A stretch of DNA of 64,000 nucleotides from Rhynchosporium graminicola (GCA_900074885.1 FJUW01000035.1:372001-436000); one strand, 5' to 3'; shown: positions 32,335 to 44,656, counted from the stretch's first letter. Numbers and translations are program-made. The notes: generated by a model from the sequence alone, not told the origin.

Positions 32335-33146
32335 CGGTCAAAATCACCATAATATCCAGTATCGCGATAGCTATCATCATAATCGACCTCATCGTAGGCC
32401 TCTCCATCCTGAGCGTCTGGACCTCCAACATCCATTTCTTCGTCCACGTCCACATTTTTTACTAATCCATGGTCTCGTGCTTTGCAATACTGCCACGATA
32501 CTTCTTCCCGACAGTGCTCGTTGTTCCCAGTCTAGGGCATTACATACCGGGATTGTGTTTGCGGATCATATGGCTCACGATCATGTTCTTGGTAATTGCC
32601 AGCCTGTTGACCGTCATCCCTCGAGCTGGATCCTCTATAACCATAATCTTGATGACCATATCCTTCATCTACACGCCGACCAGAGCGCTAATGGCCATGA
32701 TCACGGTTCATCCCGCTATTCTGATGGTATCCAATTCCACCAGACGCACTGTATCCACGCTCCTGGCAACCATACGCCTCATTCAATCCTCGCTGACCAT
32801 AACACTGCTCCTCCTCATCCCGTTGTCGTTGACCATGGTCTATCTCTACAACCATATTGTATTTAGCGTCTTGAATATGCTCATCGTTCCACATCTTGTC
32901 TCCTTGCGACTCCACAAAGTTCTTGAAGTTGGCATAGCCGCCGTCTCTCGTTATCTCGATGTTCAAAACATCTGCTGCTCTAGACGAGGAGGCAACCGAA
33001 CGTGATGACACGCGTTTTTTGTTTTTCGGGTTGCTATCGTTTGGTTCATAAAGTCGCTCATTGTAGTCGTCGTTGCTGCAATTTGACGATATGCGAGACC
33101 TTTGGAACACATATTGATTGGTTTTGGCACTGTTTTTTTTGTTCAT
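32335..33146 (-). pseudogene. Hydrophilic Tyr/Gly/Asp-rich hypothetical gene with in-frame stops
   Basis: One minus-strand frame from ATG at 33146 (MNKKNSAKTNQYVFQRSR) keeps the same unusual composition for about 270 codons but is cut by TAG at 32688-32690 and TAG at 32532-32534 before a final TAA at 32335-32337. Between the stops the frame reads RRVDEGYGHQDYGYRG, DPQTQSRYVMP, EEMDVGGPDAQDGEAYDEVD and YDDSYRDTGYYGDFDRVG. Charged, Gln/Tyr/Gly-rich, no membrane segment, no known domain. Two internal stops at places where CAG would fit suggest C-to-T decay. No intron explains them. It could be an orphan gene undergoing loss. Confidence 0.6.
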
Positions 33147-33484
33147 CTCCGCGTGGCTGGTCAGATTAATTTCTGCAGTGTTGTAACTGGAGGTGAATGG
33201 TTGTGGAGAGTATGAAAGGAGACGACTGTACTGGAAAGGGAAGGAACATGCCCACACTAGCGTAGGCAGGAAGCAGGACACTTGTATCGCAACCTCCTCG
33301 CGGCCCGATTTCATGAAATAGAGCAGTATGCTTCAAAGCGCTATGCGTATTCCAGTTTTGCAAATACCTACCTGTCCGAACATCCTTCAGACTTTTGCTG
33401 TTTCAAAGCCGCAGACTTCGTTCTTAGCAAACAGGGTCTTATCCATTTTTCATAAATCATACACATCATTTTACCACCCATCCA
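33147..33484. other. Short intergenic region, nothing recognised
   Basis: These 338 bp hold the 3' UTR of the nuclease-family gene and whatever drove the hypothetical gene. No other signal seen. Confidence 0.4.
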
Positions 33485-35450
33485 TCACGAACATACATTC
33501 AACCTCGCCACACTGGGGTCGTGATCACTTTTCTGGTCCGCCAATGTGCTCCAGGTGTTCACATGTACATGCTCAAACGCCGCACCCAGGATCAGTGCCG
33601 GACTAACAAACATGTGATCCAATTCTTGGCAGTTCATGTCAAACATGTAAGTGTATCGCTCGGTTGTAGGCGTGAGCGTCACATCGTCGAGGTCGAGCAT
33701 ATGCGATACAGACTTGAAGGTTTCGAGAGGCTCGACGAATGAGAATTCGTTGAAGTCGCCTGCTACGATGATTTTGGCGAAGGGGTCCTTCTTGAGAATT
33801 TGAGCGACGAACGTCTGATGAGTGTAAGCATAGTAGATGAAATCAGGGCTGTAAAAAATGGCTTACGGCAGTGATGTTCGATTGAGCAGAGCGGTCGGCT
33901 ACGCCTCCGTTGATGGGAGGACGAGCATCACCCTGCAGAGGACTTCCGCCTCCTTTGCTTCCCTGATGCAAGTTGACAGTGAAGAACTTGTTCTTTCCAT
34001 CAAGGGTTTCCCACGCGGCAGCCAATGGCTTGCGACTGGCAGTGAAAGCAGAGTTGGAAGGCTCAATACGACCTGGGTTGAACTTGAGCTCTGGCCCTGC
34101 AAGAACTTCGTTTGCATCGAGAGGTCCGCCGAGGTTTGGCTTGCGTAGTCTGATCACATTGGGCTTGTAGAGGTAAGCTTGGCGGATGTTTCCACCTGGC
34201 TCACCGCCATCGAGTTTGTCGACTGGCAACACCTCAGTGAATGCGTATTGAACCTTAGAGATGTTGTAAATTGCGTTCACGAGAGTCGTTAAAGTCAGGT
34301 TTGCCGTGACGACTACAGAGGTCAGTAACTGACAGTTTCGTGAAAAGAGGTGTAAATACCTCCATTGTTGGTCGCTCCATTATCATCTTGGATTTCTTGG
34401 ATGAACAAAAGATCGGGGGTCGTTAAGTAGGTGGCGATGTGCTCGGCAATCGATGGAAGCCATGCCGACTTGGGTGTCAAGTTTTCCACGTTGTAATCAC
34501 CAAATGTGAGCGACCCACATGTTCCGGAAGACGTAAGAGTGGTCGGTGGGGGTGTCGCTGGTGAAGCAGAACCAATCACTTTCACAGCAGTTTGAGGATA
34601 TATACTGTAGTATCCAAAGGCATAAGTAAGAACACCAGTGATCTCCTCCAAAGTGTCACCAAGCTTGACGGTCTGTGGGTTCTTGGTACCATCAAGAGGA
34701 TCAATGACTGCAAGTGCTTCTGGGTTTGAATCTGTGGAATGTCGTCAGTATGATTCTTGAAAGTACAATAAGAGCCATACCTCTGTCTCTTATCGTCAAT
34801 CCACCACGCTTGTTCTTGCCCGAGGTTCTCCACGATCCAGCAATCCACACATTTCCAAATCTGTTAGACTTGGTAATCGCAGCTGGATTCTTGATTGTCA
34901 CTAGTTCTCCGCTCAAGCTTTCCCAAAAATCCATACCATAAATGAGAGGCGAGAGAGTTGGGTTTACGGTAGAAACTAAGCTCTTGTTGCTGGGGAGAGA
35001 GTAAACATCCCCGTTGTCGAGAGATGAGAATTGCTCGGTTGGAGGGTACTTGAAGAGATCTTGACCAATCACAACTGGCTGAACTTTGTTACCCTTCGAG
35101 AGGACTTTGACGTTGTTTGGGAAGGTCAATTCCGTCAAGAATAAGTAGGTGGAAGTTGAACGAAACTCAGCGACAGTCCCATCCACAGTGATAATATCTC
35201 CAACTGTGACATTCTGCAGCGCGGAAGCCCCGAAGACATAGATGGAGTTCGATGAATTGATGTTGAGATTCAGTGATGTATCTCTCAGAAAGAATCCATT
35301 TGGTCCCTTCGCAGTCACTAGACCTTTAATACCAGTCAAGGTTTGACCGACATACGGCGAGAGATATTTGACGCCGTTTATTTGATTGATGGAAACGGCG
35401 TTCGCGCAGGCAGTGAAAGCCAAGGCCAAAGTAGCGAGAGAGAATCTCAT
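33485..35450 (-). CDS. Secreted endonuclease/exonuclease/phosphatase-family protein
   Basis: Four exons with introns 34732-34780, 34313-34359 and 33815-33866 give 605 aa. A signal peptide is clear (MRFSLATLALAFTACANA). Residues about 20-300 hold an OB-like region (GLVTAKGPNGFFLRD, VGDIITVDGTVAEF) of the kind that precedes bacterial extracellular nucleases of the NucH/ExeM group. The catalytic domain follows: GDYNVENLTPKSAW, FIQEIQDDNGATNNG (catalytic Glu), then IIVAGDFNEFSF (Asp/Asn), LDHMFVSPAL and the terminal SDHDPSVARL (Asp-His pair). Family members are Mg-dependent phosphodiesterases; an extracellular DNase that recovers phosphate and nucleosides is the simplest idea. The catalytic motifs are all present, so it should be active. 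Start chosen for the signal peptide. Confidence 0.9.
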
Positions 35451-36817
35451 GATCGCTTGATTCAGGGGTTGCTGGCTGGATGGACCCCCCAACAACAAAG
35501 GGGATCAAAAACACTTTATATCTTCATAAGCAATCCCAAGCCTTATCCCGTTACTAACTGTCATCTCTCCTGATCAAGTAAGGGAACGATTTCCGGACAC
35601 GTTTTTTGGCCACCTTCGGACATGCCATATTAGCTGAAAGGCTGGGCGGAGCCGTCTTACTTGGCGATCGGTTCCTGCAGCGTATTTGGCGCAATCTTGA
35701 GATTCTTTCTCGGCGGGCTACCCCACTGGGGAAGGTGAGCGAAGATATATGACAGGCATTGAAGACACGATTATTTAATGTGGCCTTCACGGTCCAATTG
35801 AGTGACATGCATGCGGACGACTCCGAAAGCTTAAGCCCATGAGAAAAGAAAGGATCTTGATCGGAAAGCAAGTACGAAAGAAAGAGGCTGGTGACAGTAA
35901 TGAGGAGTTAGTTAATTGCCGATTGTTTTGCAAGTTCAAGAGCATTCATTCGTAGCTTTGTTCCGACCTTCTTTATGAGTGAATTCTTGCTGGAGCTGTC
36001 CAGGTACTCAAAGTGATCCAAATGGCCACGAATGCCATGAATGCCATGCATGAATGGATCGAACCGAACCATGTGATATGGTATTATATCGTGCTGGGCA
36101 GGGCTTCCATTGTAAAAGAAGCCAAGAGCGAAAAAGTAATGCCGATGCTATAAAGCCACACCTCTAACCTTGATATCCTGCTGCAGCTCGCATCTTGCTC
36201 GGCCTCGTTCGCTTGCCGCCGTGGAACTTCTGTTTAGTCCGACACCTCGGTTGATAGCGAGATCAGATGGATGGAGATGGATAGGGAATATTCAAATCAA
36301 TCATTTCGGCACACCTGCAACTTTTGGGTCACTACTGTAAAAGTGTTCAGGGTTGGATCTCCTCCAGCAGCCAAAGTAGAAGCTCTACACAAGTTTCCCT
36401 CCATTGAAATGCCTCGGATGCGCATGTCGGGGAGCCCTCCCGGTGTACGGTATTATTTGCATACCAACAGGCGAGAACGAAGAGTATCAATAAGAGGCCC
36501 TTCCTAGGATGTAACACAGTGAGACAGACAACGAAGCGAAATTTTCAATTATAATACTGCAGTACTCGCAAGAAGCTCTTCTATCTTTTGGCATAACTTC
36601 AAATCACTTCTGATCAGTAGTTGCGAAGGAGTTGCTGTGCTATTACATATCTCGGTTTTGGTGTGCGGATAATACCGTACACCGGGAGAAGCCCAATAAC
36701 AAATGCCCCGCAGCGGGGTCATAGATTTTTCGAGAAAATATTCTGCAATATGTATTAGAGTAAGCTTGACGAATCACAATCATTTATCAAATCATGATTA
36801 GTCCGAAGTCTGCGTGG
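35451..36817. other. Intergenic region upstream of the nuclease gene and the tRNA
   Basis: About 1.4 kb without a recognised gene. Its only standout is the CCCCGC/GCGGGG palindrome near 36706, given separately. Confidence 0.45.
36706..36718 (+). promoter_or_regulatory. Perfect palindrome of two CreA/Mig1-type sites
   Basis: CCCCGC-A-GCGGGG is a perfect 6-bp inverted repeat. Each arm fits the SYGGRG core bound by the fungal carbon-catabolite repressor CreA, and paired sites are the functional form. It lies 100 bp upstream of the tRNA gene and about 1.25 kb upstream of the nuclease gene start, so its target is not obvious. Confidence 0.4.
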
Positions 36818-36914
36818 CTCAGTTGGTTAGAGCGTTGGTCTCATATCCTCATATGACATGACTGTAAACAGTCTGGCCATCCAAAGGTCGAGAGTTCGAG
36901 TCTCTCCGCGGACA
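36818..36914 (+). tRNA. tRNA-Met(CAT), elongator type, with 33-nt intron
   Basis: The acceptor arms GTCTGCG (36818) and CGCGGAC (36907-36913) pair over 7 bp with one G-T, followed by A. The D arm is GCTC-AGTTGGTTA-GAGC. The anticodon stem TTGGT (36835-36839) pairs with TCCAA (36880-36884) except for the T31/T39 pair that is known in elongator tRNA-Met. The loop CTCATA carries anticodon CAT at 36842-36844. The T arm is GAGAG-TTCGAGT-CTCTC. A 33-nt intron (36846-36878) sits at the canonical place after position 37. CCA is not encoded, as usual in nuclear genes. No poly-T terminator was checked beyond the TTTTG run just downstream. Confidence 0.92.
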
Positions 36915-38721
36915 GCGACTTTCCTTTTGCTTCTTTTGAAGAATCCCTTCCCTGTATGAAGGAGACTGCATTTCTGGATCTCAATTACTCATGTTTAATC
37001 ATGATGTTCTTAGACACCCGCTTTTATGAAGCATTCTATACATGAATCTGGGCCCTTTGTTCTGCAGCTCTCTCTCTGGGCTCTCCTTATTATGCACCTT
37101 ATTGTTTTGCATTGGGTAGTAATGAGCCCTTCTGTTCACTATCAGTAGCCTACACCTAGGCAATTCCAAAGTTTTACTCTCGATATTATAACCACCGCTA
37201 TTTTACGGTAGAATACTGGAATGTTAAACTGCTCTTAGAGTGGTCTACTTCTGTCTGCGGACCCGCTGGCTCCTAGTTCTAGTCATAGAGGCTTTGATCC
37301 GCAACCTTTTCGAATATGCTAACTTTTATTGACCCAGGTTTCGAAGCTTCCTCTTCTTCAATTCGTAGTGATCATGGCGTCGTCCTTACCCTAAAAAACT
37401 GTTCGCTAGGAAGGAATTTGCCAGTAAAGCTCAGATGGGAATTAACTATGACTTACAAGAAGTGATTGCCATCATTGATTTTCCTGTCTTCCTATTCTCA
37501 GCGGTACATCGAGAGCTCACTTGCTTCTAGAAATCTCGGGTGGAGTCGTGGTTACTTACGGATGTGCAGCCTACGAATGCATTTCCAGGTAACGGCGCCT
37601 TGGAATCGAATGCAGAACCCTGGATGTGTGAGATGCTGACAGGTTGGGTGCTGATAAAGAACAACACACTGGGATAGTCCTGTTCCTATTATCCTATCAG
37701 AGGAGGACAAATTCTATGTGTTTGCAAGAAGCCATTACTCTTTGTCTCCTGAGTATAACTTGAGGTCATTAGTATCCGGTCTGAGTAGCTCCGTAGGATT
37801 TGATGTCCACAACACGATCTCGGTGTACAACGAAAGGGACCAGAGATTGTGCTTCGACAGTGAGGCTCACTGATGTGCCCTTGCGTTCCGAGCTATTGAT
37901 AAGTTAAGCTAATTGCGCACAAGCCTACGGACTTCAGATATGGCCTGGCCGATATATCCGACTCCCAACGCTGCTTTTTTCCCACATCAGGACCAGAGAC
38001 CTAGAGATGGTTACTTATCTTAAGCCATCATACAAAGAAAGGAAGCGGATAAGACCCAAATGGACTTGCCATATCTCATTCCATCTCGTGGCATTTTCTC
38101 GGACGCCACTGGCTGACAACAGGCCTTCTAGAGAACTTGTCAGATACAACAAACATAATTCTGAATCTATCCTCGTTCGCTCTTATGTTTTGCTCCTCAC
38201 AAGCATGCGAAGACGAGCGAAATCCTTGGAAATGCTGAACCCGACTGGCAATAAGCAATGACTCGGCGGCAGTATGATGCACATAGAACTGAAGGAGCTG
38301 CAGAAACGCAAGCAGGGAAGTTAGTTCAATTGATACCGATCGAAATCCCAACAGAAGAAAGAGACGTAGAAAGAGATGTAGGACCACATGAAGAAAAACA
38401 ACACTCTTAGAAGAAAAAGGTTGAGATGATAGGTAATACTTGAGCAAGAAATTGACGATTGGCAGAGACAGAAACCGGTGGATCATCGGACTTGTACACC
38501 GCACGATAATCTGTACCTGAAGAACAACAACGGTATATACACCTTCGACCTTCGAGGACCCTCTTCCAACTCCCTCTCGAGGTTGTCCAAAATCCAACTT
38601 ATCGTCCATCTTCTGTCGAACAAGTACCTCGCGACTTCCACCTCCGTCCCAACCGTTTCACCTCTCCCCAACTGTCTCACAGCCCTCCTCATCCACTCCA
38701 CTCCTCACATCCCCCTCAAGC
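36915..38721. other. Intergenic, no recognised gene
   Basis: About 1.8 kb. A plus-strand stretch around 37745-37870 reads NLRSLVSGLSSSVGFDVHN and looks protein-like, but it is short and flanked by stops, so it may be a gene remnant or chance. Nothing else found. Confidence 0.4.
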
Positions 38722-38991
38722 TTACGCACTAACCAACAAATAAAGCAACACAAGCGGCCACGCCGCACTCGCCAACATCGCCACCAAAACACTTGCCGCA
38801 CTCAATCTCCTTTCTCCCCGTGGTCCCCTCCACCTATCAGCCAGCATACACGTCGACATGATCATGAACATGACGTAAATCGAGCATCCCCACAGGATCG
38901 GAAGTCTAATAGCGAGGGTGTCGAAATCGCCCGAACTGAGGACAGCCTTGGATGTGTCGACTGGTGTGAGGTTCGAGAGGTTGGCGCCCAT
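38722..38991 (-). CDS. Small two-helix membrane protein, hypothetical
   Basis: An 89-aa protein starting MGANLSNLTPVDTSKAVLSS. Two hydrophobic segments are seen: LPILWGCSIYVMFMIMSTCM (about residues 30-50) and the C-terminal VLVAMLASAAWPLVLLYLLV (about 68-88), separated by the basic loop DRWRGPRGERR. This hairpin pattern suggests both ends face the same side of an organelle membrane. I do not recognise the family. The frame has a clean start and a low-complexity-free sequence, and nothing better fits on either strand. Function unknown. Confidence 0.6.
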   Translation of the reverse strand: MGANLSNLTPVDTSKAVLSSGDFDTLAIRLPILWGCSIYVMFMIMSTCMLADRWRGPRGERRLSAASVLVAMLASAAWPLVLLYLLVSA

Positions 38992-40934
38992 TTTGAGGGT
39001 CTGGGAGGGCTGGGGAGGGACTGGGAGTGTTTAACAAGAGTTGGGTGAGTTGGGTGAGGAGTAAGTGTATCGAGTCCGGTGGTCGAGAAAGAGTGAGAGT
39101 TGACCAGCAACGACAAGAATATCGATCAAAGAAAGAATGTAAACAATTGATCTATCGCCCCCGAAGAATATACTGCGCAAGCAGATAGCAAAGAAAATAA
39201 GAATACCAGAATAGATACCGAACGGAAAGCGAAAGCGAAGGCGAAGAGAGAAGCGGAAAGAAGAAGAGATGGTGGTGATCGAGGCCAGGTAAAAGACAGG
39301 AGCGGAATCCTCAAACATGGTACACTTGTACCGTACCCATCATCATCTCTCACCAGAAAGCAGTCCATGCTTGGGTAAAGAAGGAAGGCCAAGAAGCCGA
39401 AACAAGTCACTGAGCCGCGTAGATCGGACGTCGCATGCGACATGGCCCACCCTCAATTGACTTCGTCCGACAAAGCTTGTCTGAAGTTTGACGGCGGGTG
39501 CGAGGGGTACGAAGTGTCTGTCGTCCGGTGAAGTGTGGCGCTCAGTCTGAAGTTTTGTGATTGTGGTGGATTGGGCGGAGCAGAAATCTTGAGACGCGGA
39601 TGGTGTCTCGGATGGCTGAGGTGGCTCCCCTGGAGATAAGCGAGATCTTGAGGTTGAGCGCGGCTGAGAGAGGATCAACAATCCCCAAGACCGTGTGAGT
39701 CACGATAATCTACATTATGATACAACGCAACTCTGTGTATTCTACTGTATCCAGCTACTATCAATGTCGGAGAGTCTTGAATCAGAATTATTCACGAATT
39801 GACAGTTCCCACATTCGGGCAATCAGGGGGCCCTTCTCCTCTCTAAGCGAATATACACACAGGGGTCTGAGACGACAAACGGGTCTGGCTCTTGGACGCG
39901 CGCGGTTTTGCTTTCCTGGCATGTTCCTGACAGCTGTGGCACCTCGAATCCTCGGAAACCTGGGACGGCCAGTCCAAGTCTCTTATCATGACGATTGTGG
40001 ATGAGGCTATGCCGAAGTGGCCTGGACTATTTCATCACGTGATCAAGAGAGTAAACGAGATGCGGAACTTGACATGAATGCGTAAAGGAAGCGCAATTTT
40101 CTGGGTAGTCTCTGTCGAAGTTTTTTTGATGATATTTTGCCTATGGGTTAGATTCTGGAAAGAAAGACTGGTAAAACATCTTGACCAAAGAAAGAAAGAA
40201 AGAGAGAGAGGAGGCCACTGGACTCATCCGAAACACTTCACTCGGGTGCTCGCCGGGCTCCACGGAGCAGTCTTTTCGAGTACGATGCGAATGTTTGGAG
40301 TCAAGAATCGAATAGCAGCCGTAGCACGAATCAATGCATGCTCTTCAAGATAGCTGACAGGCACCATAGGCTATTCTAATGAAGGCTTCTCTCGGTGAAA
40401 ACCACCACGGATAAATCATAAACACATTAACACTTTTCGAGTCCCGTGTCCGTGATACACCAAACAACAAGATGCTAATTTTTTTATAAAATATCCGTTG
40501 CCGTCCTTTCCCATAGATCTTGCTTTATTTCTCGCCGAAATGATTTTTTTTTCCGGGCTAGCACCATCGCCTCCGGCGGCGCTGGCTGAGTTTTTGTATT
40601 ACAAAATTAAGAACAGAATCGTTAACAGCGAGCTCCATGGACGATAGATGATAGTTATATATAGTAAAACACCTATAGCCACGCGGAAGAAGCCCGTTTT
40701 CAAGTGAACCAAGTGCAACGGAATGTAGTGGCACAATGAGTTAAAAATGCTTGAATTGATAAATATAAACATACTAACATTTCCCCAAATCAAGAACCTT
40801 GCCCCCAATCCTATAGACACACGCTTTGCTCCCGAAGCCCTTCCTTACCGAACGCCAAGGTTTAGAATACCATAATCCCTCAACACCAGCCACACCAGCC
40901 ACACGCCTCAAATGAAGTCCATACTACGCCTAGA
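38992..40934. other. Intergenic with an AAAG/AG simple repeat
   Basis: About 1.9 kb upstream of the small membrane protein and downstream of the GYP7 gene. The only repeat is an AAAG/AG tract at about 40186-40211. No gene recognised; the frames near 39031-39443 are Ser/Arg/Phe-rich and probably 5' UTR. Confidence 0.45.
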
Positions 40935-43757
40935 TTACTTCTTCAAACTCGACAAGCCCTCTCCCTCTTTCCTGACGACCTTTCTCGGTAATATCTCGAC
41001 CTTCCGACTCAGCAGTCCCCGAAGTACAGGACTAACAACCTTCGGCCTCTGCTCTTGCAACTCACCACTCTGTGGCTCGTCGCTCTTTCCCTTGCCTTTG
41101 CCCTTCACATTCGCCCTCGCGTTGTCTTTCGCCCTGGTTGTGGGACTAGTCGTACTAGGCCCCGAGTTTGCATTTGCATTTGAGTTCCCAGGTCCACTAT
41201 TTGTACCTCCAGCACTCACAGCATCTACAGCTGACGTATCGGCTGTAGGCGAGGCAGGAGACTCAGAACTACCACCCGGCGTGGGATTCTGTGTCGCCGC
41301 CGTGTTCCGCTGACGCAGTTTTGGGGCGGGGAAATTGGATTTCTTATCTATAGCTTCGACTGTACGTTGGAAGCGACGATATAGTGCCTCGGCCCGGACG
41401 AGTGTTGATTCTAGATCAATTGTGGTGGAGAGTTCGTTGACTATGAATTCATTTAGCGGCGAGTAAGAAGGTAAAGGAGGAGAATTGACGTACCATATTT
41501 CAGCACTTCATCAAAATGCTGCAAGTGCTCCATAATAACATCTCTATGCTTCTCCAAAATCGCCAGCGCAATAAACAGATGAAACCCACTAGTTAACAAA
41601 TCTGTCCAAAGAATTTCCCACAGATGCAGAATATCCAGCCATTGAAACTCGCGCTTGTACCAGACGAGTAGCATGCGAAAGAAGAAGAAAAAATTCGTAG
41701 AGTCGGCGGATTGGAGATGTAAGTAGAGTTTTGGGTCCATAAGCTGGACGAGATTGTCAAGTGTGAGTAGTTGAGCTCTCATGCCGCTTTGGTCGCGGAG
41801 GAAATTCCGTTCCATGCGGTCCATGAAATGCTGGAAGCCCCAGAAGGCGATCGCGTCGTCTTGCATGACGGCGTAGATCGGGGCGAGGAGATCGGACATA
41901 CCTTGCACGTAGCCTAGGTCGCGGTTGTATTCGTTGTAAGTTAAGAGCATATCTTTCATCTGTTCTAAGTGGACATTGGTGCCCACGTCTGCGAATGGTG
42001 ATGAAGGATCCGGATGAGGTGTATCTTCCCCTGCGAAGAGGGGAATGGTGCGATCTGTTCGGTGAACATCTTTTTCTATTGCGAGAACCCCAGAAATGGG
42101 ATATGTCAGTCTACACTGCGCCTGGACTGGGGAAATATAAAGAGACTAACCTATTCGACCTTTCTGCTCACGCCACCACTCGCCTTCTTCTCCTTCTCCG
42201 CCAAGATCGACCAGTCTATCCCACCAGGCACCCTTCAGCTTCACGTACTCGTCTCGAAGTCTAGCTGCCTCTATTTTCCGCTCTTCGGCTGAAGAATGCC
42301 AATCATAAACTTCGAGTAAGAATAGCCAAGCCTCTTTCCGTACCCCATCATCTGGGTCTAGACCACCATGAAATATCCTCTCCTTGACCTCATCAACAGT
42401 GACTGACAGTCTGCCAGTCCTTTGATCAAAGTAGCTTTTCCACTCCTTTAATGTGACTGTCTTCCGTTGTTCCTTCATACTCAGAGATCCCATCTCGGTA
42501 TCCAGTAATTCGAACTCTCCCACATCAGTTTCCTCCATTTCCAGGACGTCCCGAGCCGTCCATATTCGCTGATTCCGGTCTCGCTCAGCCTGCTCAGAAA
42601 TACCCATTGCCCATCTTGCCAAATATATCCTGGCGCTATCGAACTCTTCCTGCAACGTCTGCACTTCCGGATTCTTCATCAACCTCCTCATCTGCGGTGG
42701 AATCTTCGGGTTGTCCATAACAGAGTCTGCTGTCCGCCTCGTGAACGTTGTGACTTTGCTAAATTTTTCCATTAAATTCCATCCTGCCTCCTTGACAAAC
42801 TTCGTGACAGGATCCATAGCTGCATCTCTCGGACTTCTCGAACTTGACCCAGCTCCCGAGCCTGCCGCTCCAGCAACATTCGCACCACTACTATTTGGTC
42901 TGACCAGAGCAGCAGTAACTGGTTTCCCACCAAACGCTTCTTTGTCTTCTAGACTGGGCTCGACCAAGTAGATGTTCGGTTCCGCACCACTCCGTTCAAT
43001 TTCCACGTATCTCCTCAACCATCTCAGAACCTCATCTCCACCCCAAAACATCTCTCCGTTCGCGCCAAATGGATCCATATTCTCCCTTGCATGCTTCTTC
43101 TTCTGTAAAATCGTAGACTGGCATTCTGAATCGTGGAAGAACAGGGCTGGGAAGGAGTCGCCTGCCCGACTGTTTATAACCACACTCCCGAACCACCAAC
43201 CCAGACTCGGAGGACGAACCAGCAGGCTGTAAATGGCGGAAACTGGTATGGCGAATGCATAATGTCCCACAGAACCGGAGTGTGTGGTTGTTGTCGGTGG
43301 AGGAGGCACTAGATATGATTGTTTGGGGGGTGAGTCTCCTTCTGCTAAGTCGACTTTCACGTAAGTATCTCGTGCATCGCCCAAGGAGTGTTCAGGAACC
43401 CAGGCGAGGAGGAGGGAGGAGGCTGCTTTCGCGCGAGTGGTGGCGGAGGAGGAGGATGTAGGTCGAGAATTGGGGGCTGGTTTTTGTTGGAGGAGTGCAA
43501 TATAGCCTGCTATATTGTCTTTCGCAGATGGAGTAGGGTGGATGTAGACCTGGAGGTTGTTAGCACTCACTGCCTCCCGCAGCGTTGATGCAGGCAAGGG
43601 CTCGGCGTACCTTGCTTTTCGAATATAACAGCTTCACTCCTCTACCAGAGGTTGTATGTGTGATGGTGTTATACTCGCCCTCCTCGTCGTCGCTCATGGC
43701 ATAGAAGCTGTTTGAGGGAGATGCTGGCCGGGGCGCGGGGTCTTTCGACGACGTCAT
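40935..43757 (-). CDS. GYP7: Rab GTPase-activating protein, Gyp7 type (TBC domain)
   Basis: Four exons with introns 43550-43610, 42076-42150 and 41441-41493 give 877 aa. Exon 1 encodes MTSSKDPAPRPASPS to LLYSKSK, which joins VYIHPTPSAKDNIAGYIALL in exon 2, the usual N-terminal substrate-binding region of Gyp7/TBC1D15 proteins. The TBC domain begins at RIFHGGLDPDDGVRKEAWLF with the arginine finger, continues through NEYNRDLGYVQGMSDLLAPI with the catalytic Gln, AFWGFQHFMDRMERNF, and LWEILWTDL. It stimulates GTP hydrolysis by Ypt7 and related Rabs at vacuole and late endosome membranes. The last 130 residues are low complexity (Asn/Ala/Lys-rich GKGKGKSD) and probably unstructured. An internal Met at 43697 is a possible alternative start. 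Confidence 0.95.
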
Positions 43758-44045
43758 TGTGGTTATGTATCGCAGATGAAATGAGTGCTTGCTTGGATGT
43801 TAGTAGAAGAGATGAGTAGAGTGTTGTCTGTCCAGCTCTATGCGAGAGTAGAATTTCCGCTTTCAGGTCATTCTCTTACGTGTCGCAGAATTGTGTCTTG
43901 CAGATGCTGGTGGTGTTTGTTACTGAGCGGAACCGTAACATGTGCTGGCTGGTGGCGGATGGATGCCCTGGCCCCCATGACGCGTTGGGTGGGCTTCAGG
44001 AGACTTGCGTGGCGGGGCAGACATTCCAGGCTGCATTTTAGGGGG

Positions 44046-44074
44046 CAGGACAGGACAGGACAGGACAGGACAGG
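44046..44074 (+). repeat. (CAGGA)n microsatellite
   Basis: Almost six copies of the 5-bp unit CAGGA stand in tandem, about 290 bp upstream of the GYP7 start. Confidence 0.95.
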
Positions 44075-44154
44075 GCACGGCATAGAACCTTACGAAGTCT
44101 GAAGCAGATGGGAAGAAAATGAATAACAAAGTAAATAATAATCTCACAATTACA

Positions 44155-44176
44155 ATTACAATTACAATTACGATTA
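44155..44176 (+). repeat. (ACAATT)n microsatellite
   Basis: Between three and four copies of ACAATT in tandem, followed by degenerate copies (ACGATT, ACATTT). Confidence 0.9.
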
Positions 44177-44598
44177 CATTTACCCGCACACAGAAAAATG
44201 CACGAACGATAGGCATTACTGAATGCCTGGGTATTGAGTTCATTACACCGTAGTATAAGTATGGAGCCACCCCAGAATACAATACTATGTGCTGAAGGCT
44301 ACAGGATGAGACAGTCCCTAGCAGTGCACTATGATTGTTGGTTAAGTAGCTAGTGGTCGAAGTATAAGGAGAAGCGGAGATTTCGAGTTAGCCATAATAT
44401 CTCTTTGCAATTTATAGAAAGTAGAAAAGCCGAGATTGGTATTTGGTATTGTCTTATTATTCTGAGGTAAGAATATGCATAGAGAAAGATGAAGTCGATT
44501 GAAAACATACAAAAACCCAACACCAAACCAGCACCAACACCAACACCTCGCTTCTTGTACCGTTGCTGAGTAATCACGACATTCTCCCCCCCCCCGAC

Positions 44599-44599
<1 letters not shown>

Positions 44600-44629
<30 letters not shown>

Positions 44630-44656
44630 TTCTTCTTCTCCTCCTTCTTCTTCTTC
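44600..44656 (+). repeat. (CTT)n microsatellite
   Basis: A pyrimidine-only tract made mostly of CTT triplets, preceded by a C10 run at 44586-44595. Read on the other strand it gives a spurious poly-Lys/Glu frame. Confidence 0.9.

Noticed and set aside
32469..33005. Long hydrophobic plus-strand frame (178 codons) that looks like a membrane protein
   Set aside because: It is the exact antisense of the hydrophilic Tyr/Asp-rich minus-strand frame; its hydrophobicity follows from complementing charged codons, and no intron or family fits.
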